NCBI GenBank assembly: GCA_965227155.1 | Contig: OZ245731.1 | Location: 4,278,001-4,342,000, forward strand | DNA length: 64,000 nucleotides | Source of the DNA: UBA6059 sp965227155 | GTDB taxonomy: Bacteria; Bacteroidota; Bacteroidia; Cytophagales; Cyclobacteriaceae | Direction of reading: 5' to 3' | Part shown: in pieces, positions 29,697-37,463 of the stretch | Layout: each line of letters begins with the position of its first letter | Numbering within the stretch: the first letter of the stretch is position 1 | Program-made: the position numbers and the translations under genes | The notes under the pieces: model-generated | Database searches by the model: none | What the model was told of the DNA's origin: nothing | Seen by the model: only the letters and a program-made list of their open reading frames with translations

Positions 29697-29787
29697 TTAT
29701 TTGGAGCAATCTAAGATTTAACCACAATGTAACACAACACTTCTACAAATGAACGATAAATCGAAACCTATACGGTTAACATCCAGC

Positions 29788-29822
29788 TTGTTACCATAAT
29801 CATCACTTAATCCGTAAATTTG
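29788..29822 (+). promoter_or_regulatory. Promoter of the small-protein/nucleotidyltransferase pair
   Basis: A -33-like TTGTTA at 29788 and a perfect -7 TAAATTTG at 29815-29822 are 21 bases apart, 25 bases before the ATG at 29847. This fits the Bacteroidota consensus. Confidence 0.6.
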
Positions 29823-29846
29823 TTATAAGTACAATCAATAAGCTGT

Positions 29847-30041
29847 ATGTCAGAAAATAATAAGGTTGAAGTTTATAATAACCTGGAAGAAAAGAGAATT
29901 CCAGATAATAGAAGTAATTCACCTGAAGAGGCATTAAGAATTACACTCGATTTGATGGATTTCTATGCAAAGGTGAGGGAAAGGCAGCCCACTACAATAG
30001 AAAAATATGGATATGATATTGACTGGATTACTTTAACCTGA
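29847..30041 (+). CDS. Small partner protein of the nucleotidyltransferase
   Basis: The 64 residues begin MSENNKVEVYNNLEEKRIPD and include an acidic helix (SPEEALRITLDLMDFYAKV). It is separated from the nucleotidyltransferase gene by 5 bases, so the pair is an operon with the promoter at 29788. The arrangement resembles two-gene nucleotidyltransferase (AbiE- or MNT-like) modules, but I do not recognise this small protein. Confidence 0.6.
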   Translation: MSENNKVEVYNNLEEKRIPDNRSNSPEEALRITLDLMDFYAKVRERQPTTIEKYGYDIDWITLT

Positions 30042-30046
30042 AAAGT

Positions 30047-30679
30047 ATGAACAATGAAATCATAAGCGCTTTGAAGGAAGTAATAACTGCCTTAAATAGA
30101 CATAACGTTCAGTATATGGTGATTGGAGGCACTGCAGTAGGTTATTATGGTTATCAGAGGATTTCAGGAACTGGATATGCTACTGAATTAACTCCGGATC
30201 TGGATTTTTGGTATAATCCCACCTTGACCAACTTTTATAATCTTGTCAATGCGATTAAGGAATTAGGAGTTGACACAAAATCATTGGACAATTTAGTTTT
30301 CGACCCTAAAAAAACATTTCTTAGAATTCAAAAAGAACACTATAGGTTAGAGTTTTTATGTGATCTTAAAGGATTAGATTATTTTGATAAATGCTTTACA
30401 AGAGCTAAAGATGCAAATCTGAATAATGTATCTTTTAAGGTAATAGGTTATGCAGACCTGCTAATAAATAAGGAAGCCACAAAAGGCATCGTTTCATGCA
30501 CCCCGTCATTACCCGGTTTCTCCCGAATCATCTGGACAGGTAATCTTTTAAGAGCAGCAATGCAAGATTTTACCACAAAGCCACACAGAGCTTTCACAGA
30601 GATACACAAAGTTTCATGCACTACGTCATTACACGGTTCCGACCGAAGCACGAGGATCGGAATCCGGGTAATCTTATAA
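30047..30679 (+). pseudogene. Nucleotidyltransferase truncated by repeats
   Basis: Residues 1-145 are a minimal nucleotidyltransferase fold: YMVIGGTAVGYYGYQR and the metal motif TPDLDFWYNP (DLD), as in AbiEii/MNT-like proteins. At about 30483 the expected NKEATGR-KD ending is lost (NKEATKGIVSC). The frame then runs into REP-like and CACAAAG repeats to a fortuitous stop. The metal site survives, but the C-terminal helices are missing, so the product is probably inactive. Confidence 0.6.
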
Positions 30680-31073
30680 ATTTTCCAGCACCACGTCATT
30701 ACCCGGTTTATCCGGGTAATCTTGTTTTGTTAATAAACTTTCTAAGAGAGTGGAATGGTTTTACCTTAAAATCCCCTCAGAGTTACTCGCAGAGAACTCT
30801 GAGCATACATTTACTATTAAAAGAGATTGCCTGAATCCCGATGCCTTGGGACAGGCAATGACGTTCCTGAGAGGAAAGATGATGAGTGTAAATCTTAACT
30901 ATACATCATTACCCGGTTGATCCTGAGGCATCTGGACGGGTAATCTTTTATTATCAGCAAATAGAAATTATACCACAAAGCAAAACAGAGCTTTCACAGA
31001 GATACACAAAGTTTCATGCAGAACGTCATTACCCGGTTCCGTACCGAAGCATGAGGATCGGAATCCGGGTAAT
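30505..31073. repeat. REP-like repeat block C
   Basis: This is the densest block. GTCATTAC palindrome copies lie at 30505, 30624, 30694 (short perfect form: ATTACCCGG, TTTA, TCCGGGTAAT), 30904 and 31023. CACAAAG direct repeats lie at about 30570 and 30973, and one CAGAGTTACTCGCAGAG unit at 30777. It has overwritten the end of the nucleotidyltransferase gene and stops about 130 bases before the prophage left end. Confidence 0.8.
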
Positions 31074-31202
31074 CTCTTGCTTCAATAGAACCACAAAGAA
31101 GGAGCATCCAATAAACTCGCCGATAAACAGCATTTCTGGAGCGCAAACGTTTACCAATCAATAGCAGGATAATCTTAAATGGGGTAGCATTCCAAATATA
31201 CA

Positions 31203-31230
31203 ATTTAACATAATATAAATAATTTGTCGG
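31203..31230. other. attL: left dif-like junction
   Basis: It reads ATTTAACATAA (the exact reverse complement of the E. coli XerD arm TTATGTTAAAT), then the central TATAAA, then TAATTTGTCGG. The XerD-side arm is therefore the conserved host half and the other arm is phage derived. Confidence 0.75.
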
Positions 31231-31502
31231 TCGCTGATGTGTTCGCCTATCTAAAGAGTAGGGGCGCAAATATCGAATTATCGCATTCACGGGGCTTTAT
31301 CATTAGCAAATTAGACGGTTCAAAGTTTCAAGTAACCCAAAGCGTAAACCCTAAAAACCTGTTTAGGGTGGTTCAAATTAGATCAACTTTCACCCGAGAT
31401 TATAACACAATGTCCACTGCATTTGTGGCTAATAGCTTTGAAGCTGTCGAAAGTAAACTATTACAGATTATCGGTTTATTTCTGGAAGGGGGTAAAAAAT
31501 GA
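31221..31502 (+). CDS. 3' part of a phage early gene split by integration
   Basis: From attL rightward 93 codons are open (..NLSVADVFAYLKSRGANIELSHSRGFIISK.., ending IIGLFLEGGKK). There is no ATG; only TTG at 31224 could start it in the prophage. Joining across the att sites to the frame at 37615 gives one 119-residue protein with an ATG. Its end overlaps the amidase start (ATGA). No family recognised; as first gene of the replication operon it may be regulatory or DNA binding. Confidence 0.65.
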   Translation, partial: NLSVADVFAYLKSRGANIELSHSRGFIISKLDGSKFQVTQSVNPKNLFRVVQIRSTFTRDYNTMSTAFVANSFEAVESKLLQIIGLFLEGGKK

Positions 31503-32008
31503 GGCCAATTAATCAAATCATTGTCCATTGCTCGTGGACTACTTCTAGTCAAGATATCGGAGCTAAAGAGATAAAAAAATGGCATACCTCTAAACCTAGA
31601 TTTTGGAGTGATATAGGTTACCATTTTGTAATTAGGCGCAATGGCTTTGTGGAACTTGGTAGGCCGTTGCATTTAGCGGGTGCTCACTGTTTAGGCCATA
31701 ATGAAAACAGTATTGGTGTGTGTTGGATTGGTGGGGCTGCTATGGCTACCGAATTCAACGAAAGGGTTTTAGTTCCTGAAAACAATATTTTGGACGTGCA
31801 ATATAGGCAGTTGCATAGAGTTGTACGGGCTATTAGGATTCTATTTGATTGCCCGGAAGTGTACGGCCATAATGAAAAAAAGGGTCATGAAGGCCGTAAT
31901 TGTCCGGTGATTGATATGAAGCAATTTAGGCGGGAAATGCATCAGTTTGAACAAGCGTCTGGCACTGCCTTGGTTCATAGCATTAAGCATCCGGGCGTGC
32001 CCTATTGA
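31499..32008 (+). CDS. N-acetylmuramoyl-L-alanine amidase, PGRP/T7-lysozyme type
   Basis: The 169 residues show the amidase_2 zinc site: H10 in IIVHCSWT, H124 in VYGHNEKKGH and C135 in GRNCPVID, plus Y41 in GYHFVI. It cleaves the amide between MurNAc and L-Ala. In a phage it serves lysis. No signal peptide is visible, so it would need a pore or another route. Translation is coupled to the upstream split gene (ATGA). The putative origin hairpin follows its stop. Confidence 0.88.
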   Translation: MRPINQIIVHCSWTTSSQDIGAKEIKKWHTSKPRFWSDIGYHFVIRRNGFVELGRPLHLAGAHCLGHNENSIGVCWIGGAAMATEFNERVLVPENNILDVQYRQLHRVVRAIRILFDCPEVYGHNEKKGHEGRNCPVIDMKQFRREMHQFEQASGTALVHSIKHPGVPY

Positions 32009-32022
32009 CTTTACCTTCTCAT

Positions 32023-32056
32023 TGTCAAAGTTCGATTTTTTAATCGGGCTTTGACA
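32023..32056. other. 15-bp hairpin between amidase and rep genes (candidate origin)
   Basis: TGTCAAAG pairs with CTTTGACA and CGATT with AATCG around a TTTT loop, joined by two T-G positions: a continuous 15-bp stem in 34 bases. No T-tract follows on the plus strand, so it is not a classical terminator. Its place just before the rolling-circle initiator gene suggests a nick site or an ssDNA replication or packaging signal. Confidence 0.6.
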
Positions 32057-32075
32057 TTATCAAAATCCTATTTTC

Positions 32076-33095
32076 GTGGCTATAGTTTACAGATCGGGAA
32101 CGGTTGTTTCCGTTCCCGAATTCCCATATCAAAGAACGGTAGAAAGGGCGGCTTTGCCTGTGCAAAAGGCTTTTGGTCTAAACTTCCGTACTAAGATGAA
32201 AATCTTAGATGCTGCCCATATTCAGGCTTTAGAATTAAGCAATAGCGGGTATCAATACACCGGGCGAAAATCAGAATTTAACCATGTTTTCTTAACTCCT
32301 ACATTTAGCCAATACGAACCCGATACGTATACGGGTAAAGCTGCCAACGATGCGATAAAAAGATTTACAGATAATCTTACTAAAAATTATGGTGCTACCT
32401 CTTACGTATGGGTAAAGGAATTCACAAAGTACAAACGATATCTAGACCCTACCGATTTTAAAAGCGAAATAGATATTGAAAGGATAGGGGAAGGGGTTGT
32501 TGTTGGTGGTGTACCGCATTATCACATGCTGGTAACTATGCCATATTGCCCGGTAGGGAAATTGAATGCTGCCTGGTGCAAAGCTCGTAGGGGTGATTTT
32601 GTTAAAAATGCCTTAAGAACCGGGTGGGATGCGAAACGAAAAAAACCCGTTATGCTTATTCGAAATTATCGTCAGGCTGTCGGCTATGCTGCTAAGTATA
32701 TTGGGAAGTCTCAGGGCGGTGATATATGTGTATTTAAAACCAGTTGCAAGAAAGCAACCCGGAAAACATGGGAATTTTCGGAAGGTCATTCAACTAAATG
32801 TTATGGTATGTCTCAGAACTTGCAATCAAAGCCAAAAGAAATTGACCCTTGGATGGAATTTCACTTTCAGACTCATATAGATTTTCGAAGGCATAAGACA
32901 GAAAACAGTCATGCAGAATTTTTTTTCATTGATAATCCACAACAAGCCGAAAGTTTTTACCAGAACGTGAAAGGAATTGAATTAACCCGGCCAAAGAAAA
33001 TAGAAAAAATTACACCAAAAAAACCGAATTATTCAATTACAGATCAAACAAGAATAGAATTTTATCAGTCAGTTTTAAGCAATTCCACAAAATAG
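32076..33095 (+). CDS. HUH-endonuclease replication initiator
   Basis: 339 residues from a GTG start. Motif 1 is FLTPTFS (about residues 72-78), the HUH metal motif is PHYHML with H148 and H150, and the tyrosine motif YAAKYIGK has Y204 and Y208, the Y-x3-Y plus Lys arrangement of phiX174 gpA/microviral VP4 initiators. It should nick the origin and run rolling-circle replication. The C-terminal 100 residues lack a helicase domain. This single-strand-phage type of Rep is the best evidence for the element's nature. Confidence 0.88.
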   Translation: MAIVYRSGTVVSVPEFPYQRTVERAALPVQKAFGLNFRTKMKILDAAHIQALELSNSGYQYTGRKSEFNHVFLTPTFSQYEPDTYTGKAANDAIKRFTDNLTKNYGATSYVWVKEFTKYKRYLDPTDFKSEIDIERIGEGVVVGGVPHYHMLVTMPYCPVGKLNAAWCKARRGDFVKNALRTGWDAKRKKPVMLIRNYRQAVGYAAKYIGKSQGGDICVFKTSCKKATRKTWEFSEGHSTKCYGMSQNLQSKPKEIDPWMEFHFQTHIDFRRHKTENSHAEFFFIDNPQQAESFYQNVKGIELTRPKKIEKITPKKPNYSITDQTRIEFYQSVLSNSTK

Positions 33096-33123
33096 GGCTT
33101 ACATAAGTTTTTTTAATTCAGTC

Positions 33124-33155
33124 TTGACATTCAATAATTTTTGCTTATACCTTTG
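33124..33155 (+). promoter_or_regulatory. Phage late promoter
   Basis: TTGACA at 33124-33129 and TACCTTTG at 33148-33155 are separated by 18 bases, an excellent Bacteroidota sigma promoter. Transcription would start about 33162, just before the 46-residue gene and the structural genes. The 13 bases ATACCTTTGAAGT are repeated exactly at the second phage promoter at 37486. Confidence 0.8.
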
Positions 33156-33170
33156 AAGTCAAAAAAAAAA

Positions 33171-33311
33171 ATGGATGATAAGAAAACTAAATCCGTGAAT
33201 AGTGAGGACGAAAAAGAAGTTCTAGAACTGTTCAATCAAATTAAAAAGGCTGATAATCCTTTTAAAGAAATAGCTAGGATTCTAGTAAGTCAAAAATCAA
33301 AATCTGAATAA
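33171..33311 (+). CDS. Small charged protein, first late gene
   Basis: 46 residues, MDDKKTKSVNSEDEKEVLEL.., helical and strongly charged, no membrane segment. It starts right after the late promoter behind an A-run and ends two bases before the next ATG. It could be a scaffold, ssDNA-binding or regulatory factor; nothing decides. Confidence 0.6.
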   Translation: MDDKKTKSVNSEDEKEVLELFNQIKKADNPFKEIARILVSQKSKSE

Positions 33312-33313
33312 AC

Positions 33314-33967
33314 ATGTCTCAAATAGGAACTCTTGTCGGTGGTGCTGGTAACCCTACCTTAATCAATCTTGATTATGTGCCTTCTTATCTGCAAATAGGT
33401 GAGATTGACGCTGATTTGCCTATTGATCAATTCAGTATCGAAATTGCATCAGTGCCGACGATTAACGTAAATAACCAAGCTGCAATTCAGGCTTTTTCAA
33501 AATACCTGAATGAATGTCTTTTGGGTGCAGATGTGAAAATATCGCAGGTGCTAAAAATTTGCGGTGGTAACCTTTCCGGGGTGAAATGCTCAATTCGTTT
33601 GCGTAATGCCGGGGCTACTACTCCGAACATTTACGCTTTCAGTACAAGGAATGGTTCTCCTGCTGAAGCTGTGAAATTTGGTCAAGAGGTAGTCCAAGCG
33701 CAAAGCCGACAAAGGTTTGCCGGGTTTACTGCATTGTTCTTTGATGCTACCAACTTAGACCGGGCGGAAGTTCAATTTTCAAGTGGCTACACTGATACAC
33801 TTTCAGACGTGGAATTGCGTTCGCTGTTTGCGATGGGTAACCAGTGCGATGCGAACGGTCAATTAGCTGGTTTGACTGTCATTGACAATAAAGACAGGTT
33901 AATTAATTCGGTTACACTGTATGCCACTAATGGTGGTAATGTTGTTGTTTATCCTTTCCGACTTTGA
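33314..33967 (+). CDS. Candidate major capsid protein
   Basis: 217 residues, beta-rich, without signal or membrane segment (MSQIGTLVGGAGNPTLINLDYVPSY.., ..FAGFTALFFDATNLDRAEVQFSSGYTD.., ..LINSVTLYATNGGNVVVYPFRL). It is the largest soluble protein of the late operon and stands first after the promoter-proximal gene. It would fit a compact double jelly-roll subunit as described for FLiP/phiCjT23. The assignment rests on position, size and composition, not on recognised homology. Confidence 0.55.
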   Translation: MSQIGTLVGGAGNPTLINLDYVPSYLQIGEIDADLPIDQFSIEIASVPTINVNNQAAIQAFSKYLNECLLGADVKISQVLKICGGNLSGVKCSIRLRNAGATTPNIYAFSTRNGSPAEAVKFGQEVVQAQSRQRFAGFTALFFDATNLDRAEVQFSSGYTDTLSDVELRSLFAMGNQCDANGQLAGLTVIDNKDRLINSVTLYATNGGNVVVYPFRL

Positions 33968-33970
33968 TAG

Positions 33971-34504
33971 ATGTTTGAAAAAGCTAATCAATGGATTGGT
34001 GAGCGCTCCGATGGTTCGGAGCGTACTGCATTCGGCAAACTTTGGCGGGGTGCTGTAATTGGTGCTGGTGTGGCTGGTGCCACTGCTGCCACTGGTGGGG
34101 CTGCTGGTGCTGCTATTGGTGCGGCTGCTGCAACCGGGGCTTTATCTGGTGGCTTTGCTGGTCTGTCTAATCAATCCAATTTGGTAGACACAAACGACAC
34201 AAAAGCGGCTGTCCAAAATATCCTAACCGGAGGTAACCTGGTGGGGGGAAATACCGTAGGCCGTACACCTATCGAAAGCAGTAGGAGTTGGATTTCTACC
34301 AATGACAGACTAAACCTAGGGTTTAGGAATAGATTTTTGAATGAATCTAGTAAGGTGGATTTTAATGATGAATCAATGCTAAGAAATGCGGCCGCTAAAA
34401 TTACAACTATGGCCGGGGCTGTTGGTAGTGGTTTTAGCATGGCCGGGGCTTTAGTGGCCGGGCTTATCGTGTTGGTGGCGGGTTACTTTGCGTTTAAAGA
34501 TTAG
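33971..34504 (+). CDS. Gly/Ala-rich phage membrane protein
   Basis: 177 residues. Residues 25-60 are a Gly-Ala-Thr-rich hydrophobic stretch (AGVAGATAATGGAAGAAIGAA) and the C-terminus is a membrane helix (AGALVAGLIVLVAGYFAFKD). It is probably a minor protein of the virion's internal membrane or a DNA-delivery protein. It lies 3 bases after the capsid candidate. Confidence 0.6.
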   Translation: MFEKANQWIGERSDGSERTAFGKLWRGAVIGAGVAGATAATGGAAGAAIGAAAATGALSGGFAGLSNQSNLVDTNDTKAAVQNILTGGNLVGGNTVGRTPIESSRSWISTNDRLNLGFRNRFLNESSKVDFNDESMLRNAAAKITTMAGAVGSGFSMAGALVAGLIVLVAGYFAFKD

Positions 34505-34506
34505 TT

Positions 34507-34986
34507 ATGTTTGATCGATTCAAAAATACAAGTCTGCGAAAACCCGCTCCATTGACTGAAGATCAAAAAAAGGCGGCTGCTTTAAAGCGTATAGAAAGCG
34601 GCAAATTTGGCCTTTCAGATGGTGTAAAATATGGCAATATTGTTTTTACTGATAATACGCTGGCGGAAGCTTTAAGCGATAATGTTAAAAACCCTTTGGT
34701 CGTAAAGGCTACTGCTACAACGTTTCTAAGGGATGCCGAAAGGAATTCGGTTTCAATCGATGAAACAAGTCTAGGAGCTATTCAAAGCCTTATAGATCAA
34801 TCTTCGCAACAAACCGAAGCAATCAAGCAAAATTTAAAATCTGGAAATATGAATTTTTGGGATAAAGTAAGCGGAGGTATTTCGCTAGGTAATACGGCAA
34901 AGTTGCCATTGTTACCGTTCGCCCTATTAATCGCAGTTGTGCTGATCGCATGGCGTGCATTAACTCCAAAACGTAAACGTAAATAA
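34507..34986 (+). CDS. Phage structural protein with C-terminal membrane anchor
   Basis: 159 residues, mostly soluble and helical, ending in one membrane helix and a basic tail (LPLLPFALLIAVVLIAWRAL, then TPKRKRK). This tail-anchored form suits a penton-base or spike protein linking capsid and membrane. Starts 2 bases after the previous stop. Confidence 0.6.
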   Translation: MFDRFKNTSLRKPAPLTEDQKKAAALKRIESGKFGLSDGVKYGNIVFTDNTLAEALSDNVKNPLVVKATATTFLRDAERNSVSIDETSLGAIQSLIDQSSQQTEAIKQNLKSGNMNFWDKVSGGISLGNTAKLPLLPFALLIAVVLIAWRALTPKRKRK

Positions 34987-34987
34987 C

Positions 34988-35167
34988 ATGGCTAGGAAAC
35001 TACCAAAAAAACCGAAACAACCGAAAGCGTCTGCAAGTGTGCAAACGTGGGAAAGATACTATGCTAGAGTTCAGGCATGGGAAAAGAAAGTGAAGGCTAT
35101 CAAAGAAGCTCCGAAAAAGAAAGCGGCTTTGAAGGCGAAAGCGGATGCAATTAAAAACCGTATCTAA
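34988..35167 (+). CDS. Small Lys-rich protein, possible DNA-condensing factor
   Basis: 59 residues, MARKLPKKPKQPKASASVQT.., about one quarter lysine. It is like the small basic proteins that condense ssDNA inside small virions. It overlaps the next start by one base (TAATG). Not previously obvious because of its size; the coding call rests on tight packing between neighbours. Confidence 0.65.
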   Translation: MARKLPKKPKQPKASASVQTWERYYARVQAWEKKVKAIKEAPKKKAALKAKADAIKNRI

Positions 35168-35370
35168 TGAAAAAGGTCGGTTTGTGGATATTGATATCCG
35201 GGGCTTTCTTAATTATGATTGCCGTCTTAATCAATAGCTGGCTATTGAAAGAAGATGAAAGCAACACACCCGGAACTCCGGCCTATGCCCGGAAAAAGAA
35301 AGCGGAAAAAGCGGCTGCCGAAAAAGAGGCCGCAAAATCTGAATTAAAATTATCTGAAGATGCCTCGTAG
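35167..35370 (+). CDS. Small single-span phage membrane protein
   Basis: 67 residues: an N-terminal helix (VGLWILISGAFLIMIAVLINSWLL) and then a charged Ala-Lys-Glu coiled-coil-like tail (KKKAEKAAAEKEAAKSELKL). It overlaps both neighbours, as in a compact late operon. Confidence 0.65.
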   Translation: MKKVGLWILISGAFLIMIAVLINSWLLKEDESNTPGTPAYARKKKAEKAAAEKEAAKSELKLSEDAS

Positions 35371-35695
35371 GATGTACAACCCGAAATTAACTAGAAAAAA
35401 TCGCAGTACTCTATCTTTTATTGCGGTGGTTTTTTTAGTGGCTTTTTTATTAACAACTAAATTCGTTGGCGCTATTGTGTCCGGCACATTTGGTTGGGAT
35501 TACGATTTAATGCAACTGTATGCACAGAAAGTTATGAACGTTTGCATAGGTGCAATTTTCTTAATACTTGGGTCTTTTGTCTTTGCAGCTATCCCGGTGG
35601 TGGGTGTTGTTTTTAGTATCATAGGGTTTGTGGTGCTTGCAAAGCAAATTATAATCTTATTAGCCCTTTTTGGTTTTATCAAACCTAGTAACTAA
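35360..35695 (+). CDS. Phage membrane protein with three helices
   Basis: 111 residues with hydrophobic spans near 19-40, 59-80 and 82-105 after a basic N-terminus (MPRRMYNPKLTRKNRS). Likely a virion-membrane or holin-like protein. No family recognised. About 60 non-coding bases follow. Confidence 0.6.
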   Translation: MPRRMYNPKLTRKNRSTLSFIAVVFLVAFLLTTKFVGAIVSGTFGWDYDLMQLYAQKVMNVCIGAIFLILGSFVFAAIPVVGVVFSIIGFVVLAKQIIILLALFGFIKPSN

Positions 35696-35759
35696 AAACC
35701 AAGCTATACACCATAGTGTGATTAATTGAGCTAATTGGATTAATATAAAGATAAATTCC

Positions 35760-35912
35760 ATGTTCGAAAAGTTTGATTCTATAATTGACAAAATACGTGC
35801 CACAAGTGAAAAAATCAAAACCGTTGCTAACTTCATTACTTATCTTGGTCGGATTGGGCAGTATTTTAGTGACGCTATATCAAATATTCCAAAGTTCAGG
35901 GAAGGAGAATAA
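35760..35912 (+). CDS. Overlapping small protein (50 aa)
   Basis: An ATG at 35760 opens MFEKFDSIIDKIRATSEKIK.. for 50 codons. It overlaps the glucosaminidase frame by 128 bases in another frame. The glucosaminidase frame has only TTG/GTG starts there, while this one has an ATG and a helical product. Either both are used, as often in ssDNA phages, or the glucosaminidase starts later. Confidence 0.4.
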   Translation: MFEKFDSIIDKIRATSEKIKTVANFITYLGRIGQYFSDAISNIPKFREGE

Positions 35913-36480
35913 AGCTAAAGCAGTTCCGGTTCCACAAGACGCAAACCCGAATAATTTTGGGTCTGGTTTAGGGAAAGTGAATACTTTACCCGGTGGCCTT
36001 GGTGGCCCCGGAGGTGGCCCCGGTAATCAGGTTAAACAACCTGAAAAAAAAAACGATTACAAAGACCTTGTAACAAATACAATAGTTTCTGTCTTTAAGG
36101 ATACCAAGTATTCAAAATATATCCCTTTTATTATTGCTCAGTCTGCACATGAGACAGACAACTTTAAATCAAGTCTGTTGATATCTGCTAATAATCCCTT
36201 TGGAATGAAAGAGGCAGAAAAACGGACTACATGGGATTTAGATCATAGCAAAAATGTAATTGGATTAGATGGGAAACAAGGCAGAAAACCCGATTCTGTT
36301 GGATATTCGGAGTATTACGATTTAAGACAGGGCGTGCAGGATTTATTGTTTTGGTTTGATTATGTCAAATTCCCTACTGATTTAAAAAACTCTTTAGAAT
36401 ATGTTCAGGCTTTGAAGTCAAAGTCTTATTTTGAAGATTCTATAAATAATTATCATAATGGATTAATTCGGTTTCTATGA
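35785..36480 (+). CDS. Membrane-anchored glucosaminidase-type lysozyme
   Basis: 231 residues from a TTG. Residues 13-35 are a membrane anchor, 52-86 a Gly/Pro linker (GGLGGPGGGPG), and 95-231 a lysozyme-like domain: FIIAQSAHETDNFKSSLLISANNPFGMK with probable catalytic Glu123, as in FlgJ/LytD glucosaminidases. In the virion it would open peptidoglycan during entry, complementing the soluble amidase. Overlaps the next gene by 4 bases (ATGA). Confidence 0.8.
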   Translation: MTKYVPQVKKSKPLLTSLLILVGLGSILVTLYQIFQSSGKENKAKAVPVPQDANPNNFGSGLGKVNTLPGGLGGPGGGPGNQVKQPEKKNDYKDLVTNTIVSVFKDTKYSKYIPFIIAQSAHETDNFKSSLLISANNPFGMKEAEKRTTWDLDHSKNVIGLDGKQGRKPDSVGYSEYYDLRQGVQDLLFWFDYVKFPTDLKNSLEYVQALKSKSYFEDSINNYHNGLIRFL

Positions 36481-36971
36481 TTGTTCCGGTTTATTATACT
36501 ATAAAGTTTACAGATACGCTTACTATAGATGCTAATTTTGAGGCGTATAGGCAGTTTAATTGGCGGCAAACTTTTAAGAACTCAAAAAAATTTATTGTTC
36601 ATTCTTGGGATGCTAGACTATTTATCACTGAAACATTTACAGTTCCGCCGATACCCAGTAAAAACTACATAGCGGAAAAGGGCTTTATATTGGCAATGGG
36701 TAACTCTATAGCATCACAAGCTCCTACTGCACCCTACGCATTTGATTTGAATACTACCCCTCCTATAGCTGCCAATAGTAATGAATATAGGCAAATGTCT
36801 TTTTTAACTCCGGGTCGGTCTAATTGTTATCCTTTAGGCGAATCTAATTTGATAGATGAAATTGATTTCTTACTTGAATTTGAAGAAGATATATTTTTTA
36901 CTAGTGTTTTTAATGCTGGTGATACTTATGAGGTTGGATGTACTGTATTGTTAAATTTAGAGGTAGAATAA
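36477..36971 (+). CDS. Phage protein of unknown function, probable structural
   Basis: 164 residues, beta-rich and aromatic-rich, no membrane span (MIVPVYYTIKFTDTLTIDANF.., ..GDTYEVGCTVLLNLEVE). Coupled to the lysozyme gene and followed directly by the Gly-rich gene. Position suggests a vertex or receptor-binding protein; not recognised. Confidence 0.5.
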   Translation: MIVPVYYTIKFTDTLTIDANFEAYRQFNWRQTFKNSKKFIVHSWDARLFITETFTVPPIPSKNYIAEKGFILAMGNSIASQAPTAPYAFDLNTTPPIAANSNEYRQMSFLTPGRSNCYPLGESNLIDEIDFLLEFEEDIFFTSVFNAGDTYEVGCTVLLNLEVE

Positions 36972-37298
36972 ATGGCTAATGGTATAAAAGTTATCGATAA
37001 TGCTGGTAGCGGTGGTGGTGGTGGTTTGCCCGTTCCGACAAACAGATATCAGTATAAACATACTAGTGCGAATTCACAAACACCATATAACAGTCCGGGC
37101 AATCCTAAATGGTTTTTTATAACTGCTGGTGGAAATGGTGGTTGTGATGGATTTATACGGTTGGGTAGTGTAGGAGGGTCTGCAACTGAGGTTATCGAAG
37201 TAACTCATAGTAATTATTTTAATGGTTACGTTTATACAGATATCTTAAACGTGGCTACTTCTGTGGGAACTATGTTTTATGAAATAGCTGAATTTTAA
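36972..37298 (+). CDS. Gly-rich phage protein, possible spike tip
   Basis: 108 residues; a GSGGGGGLPVPTNRYQYK hinge near the N-terminus and then a beta-rich domain (FFITAGGNGGCDGFIRLGSVGGSATEVIEV). It starts immediately after the preceding stop. A glycine hinge before a beta domain is common in receptor-binding spikes; function is inferred. Confidence 0.5.
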   Translation: MANGIKVIDNAGSGGGGGLPVPTNRYQYKHTSANSQTPYNSPGNPKWFFITAGGNGGCDGFIRLGSVGGSATEVIEVTHSNYFNGYVYTDILNVATSVGTMFYEIAEF

Positions 37299-37302
37299 TA
37301 TT

Positions 37303-37461
37303 ATGAATAAGCCTTTGATATCAAGCATTGCAGGAACTGGAATAGGGTTTTGGGATTCAATGCCAAAAGATTTAATGGACAGTCTGCAGACTGTTATGGC
37401 TGGTTTGGTTGTCTATTTTATTACCTGGTTCTTTGATCGCTTCCGAAAGCGAACTAAATAG
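37303..37461 (+). CDS. Small single-span phage membrane protein (52 aa)
   Basis: MNKPLISSIAGTGIGFWDS.. with one membrane helix (TVMAGLVVYFITWFF) and a basic end (DRFRKRTK). The last gene of the late operon, 4 bases after the Gly-rich gene. It could be a holin or minor membrane protein. Confidence 0.6.
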   Translation: MNKPLISSIAGTGIGFWDSMPKDLMDSLQTVMAGLVVYFITWFFDRFRKRTK

Positions 37462-37463
37462 CC

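Noticed and set aside
32051..32076. TTGACA plus TATTTTCG as a promoter for rep
   Set aside because: The spacing is only 12 bases instead of about 18-20, and the -7 box would overlap the GTG start. TTGACA here is better explained as the right arm of the hairpin.
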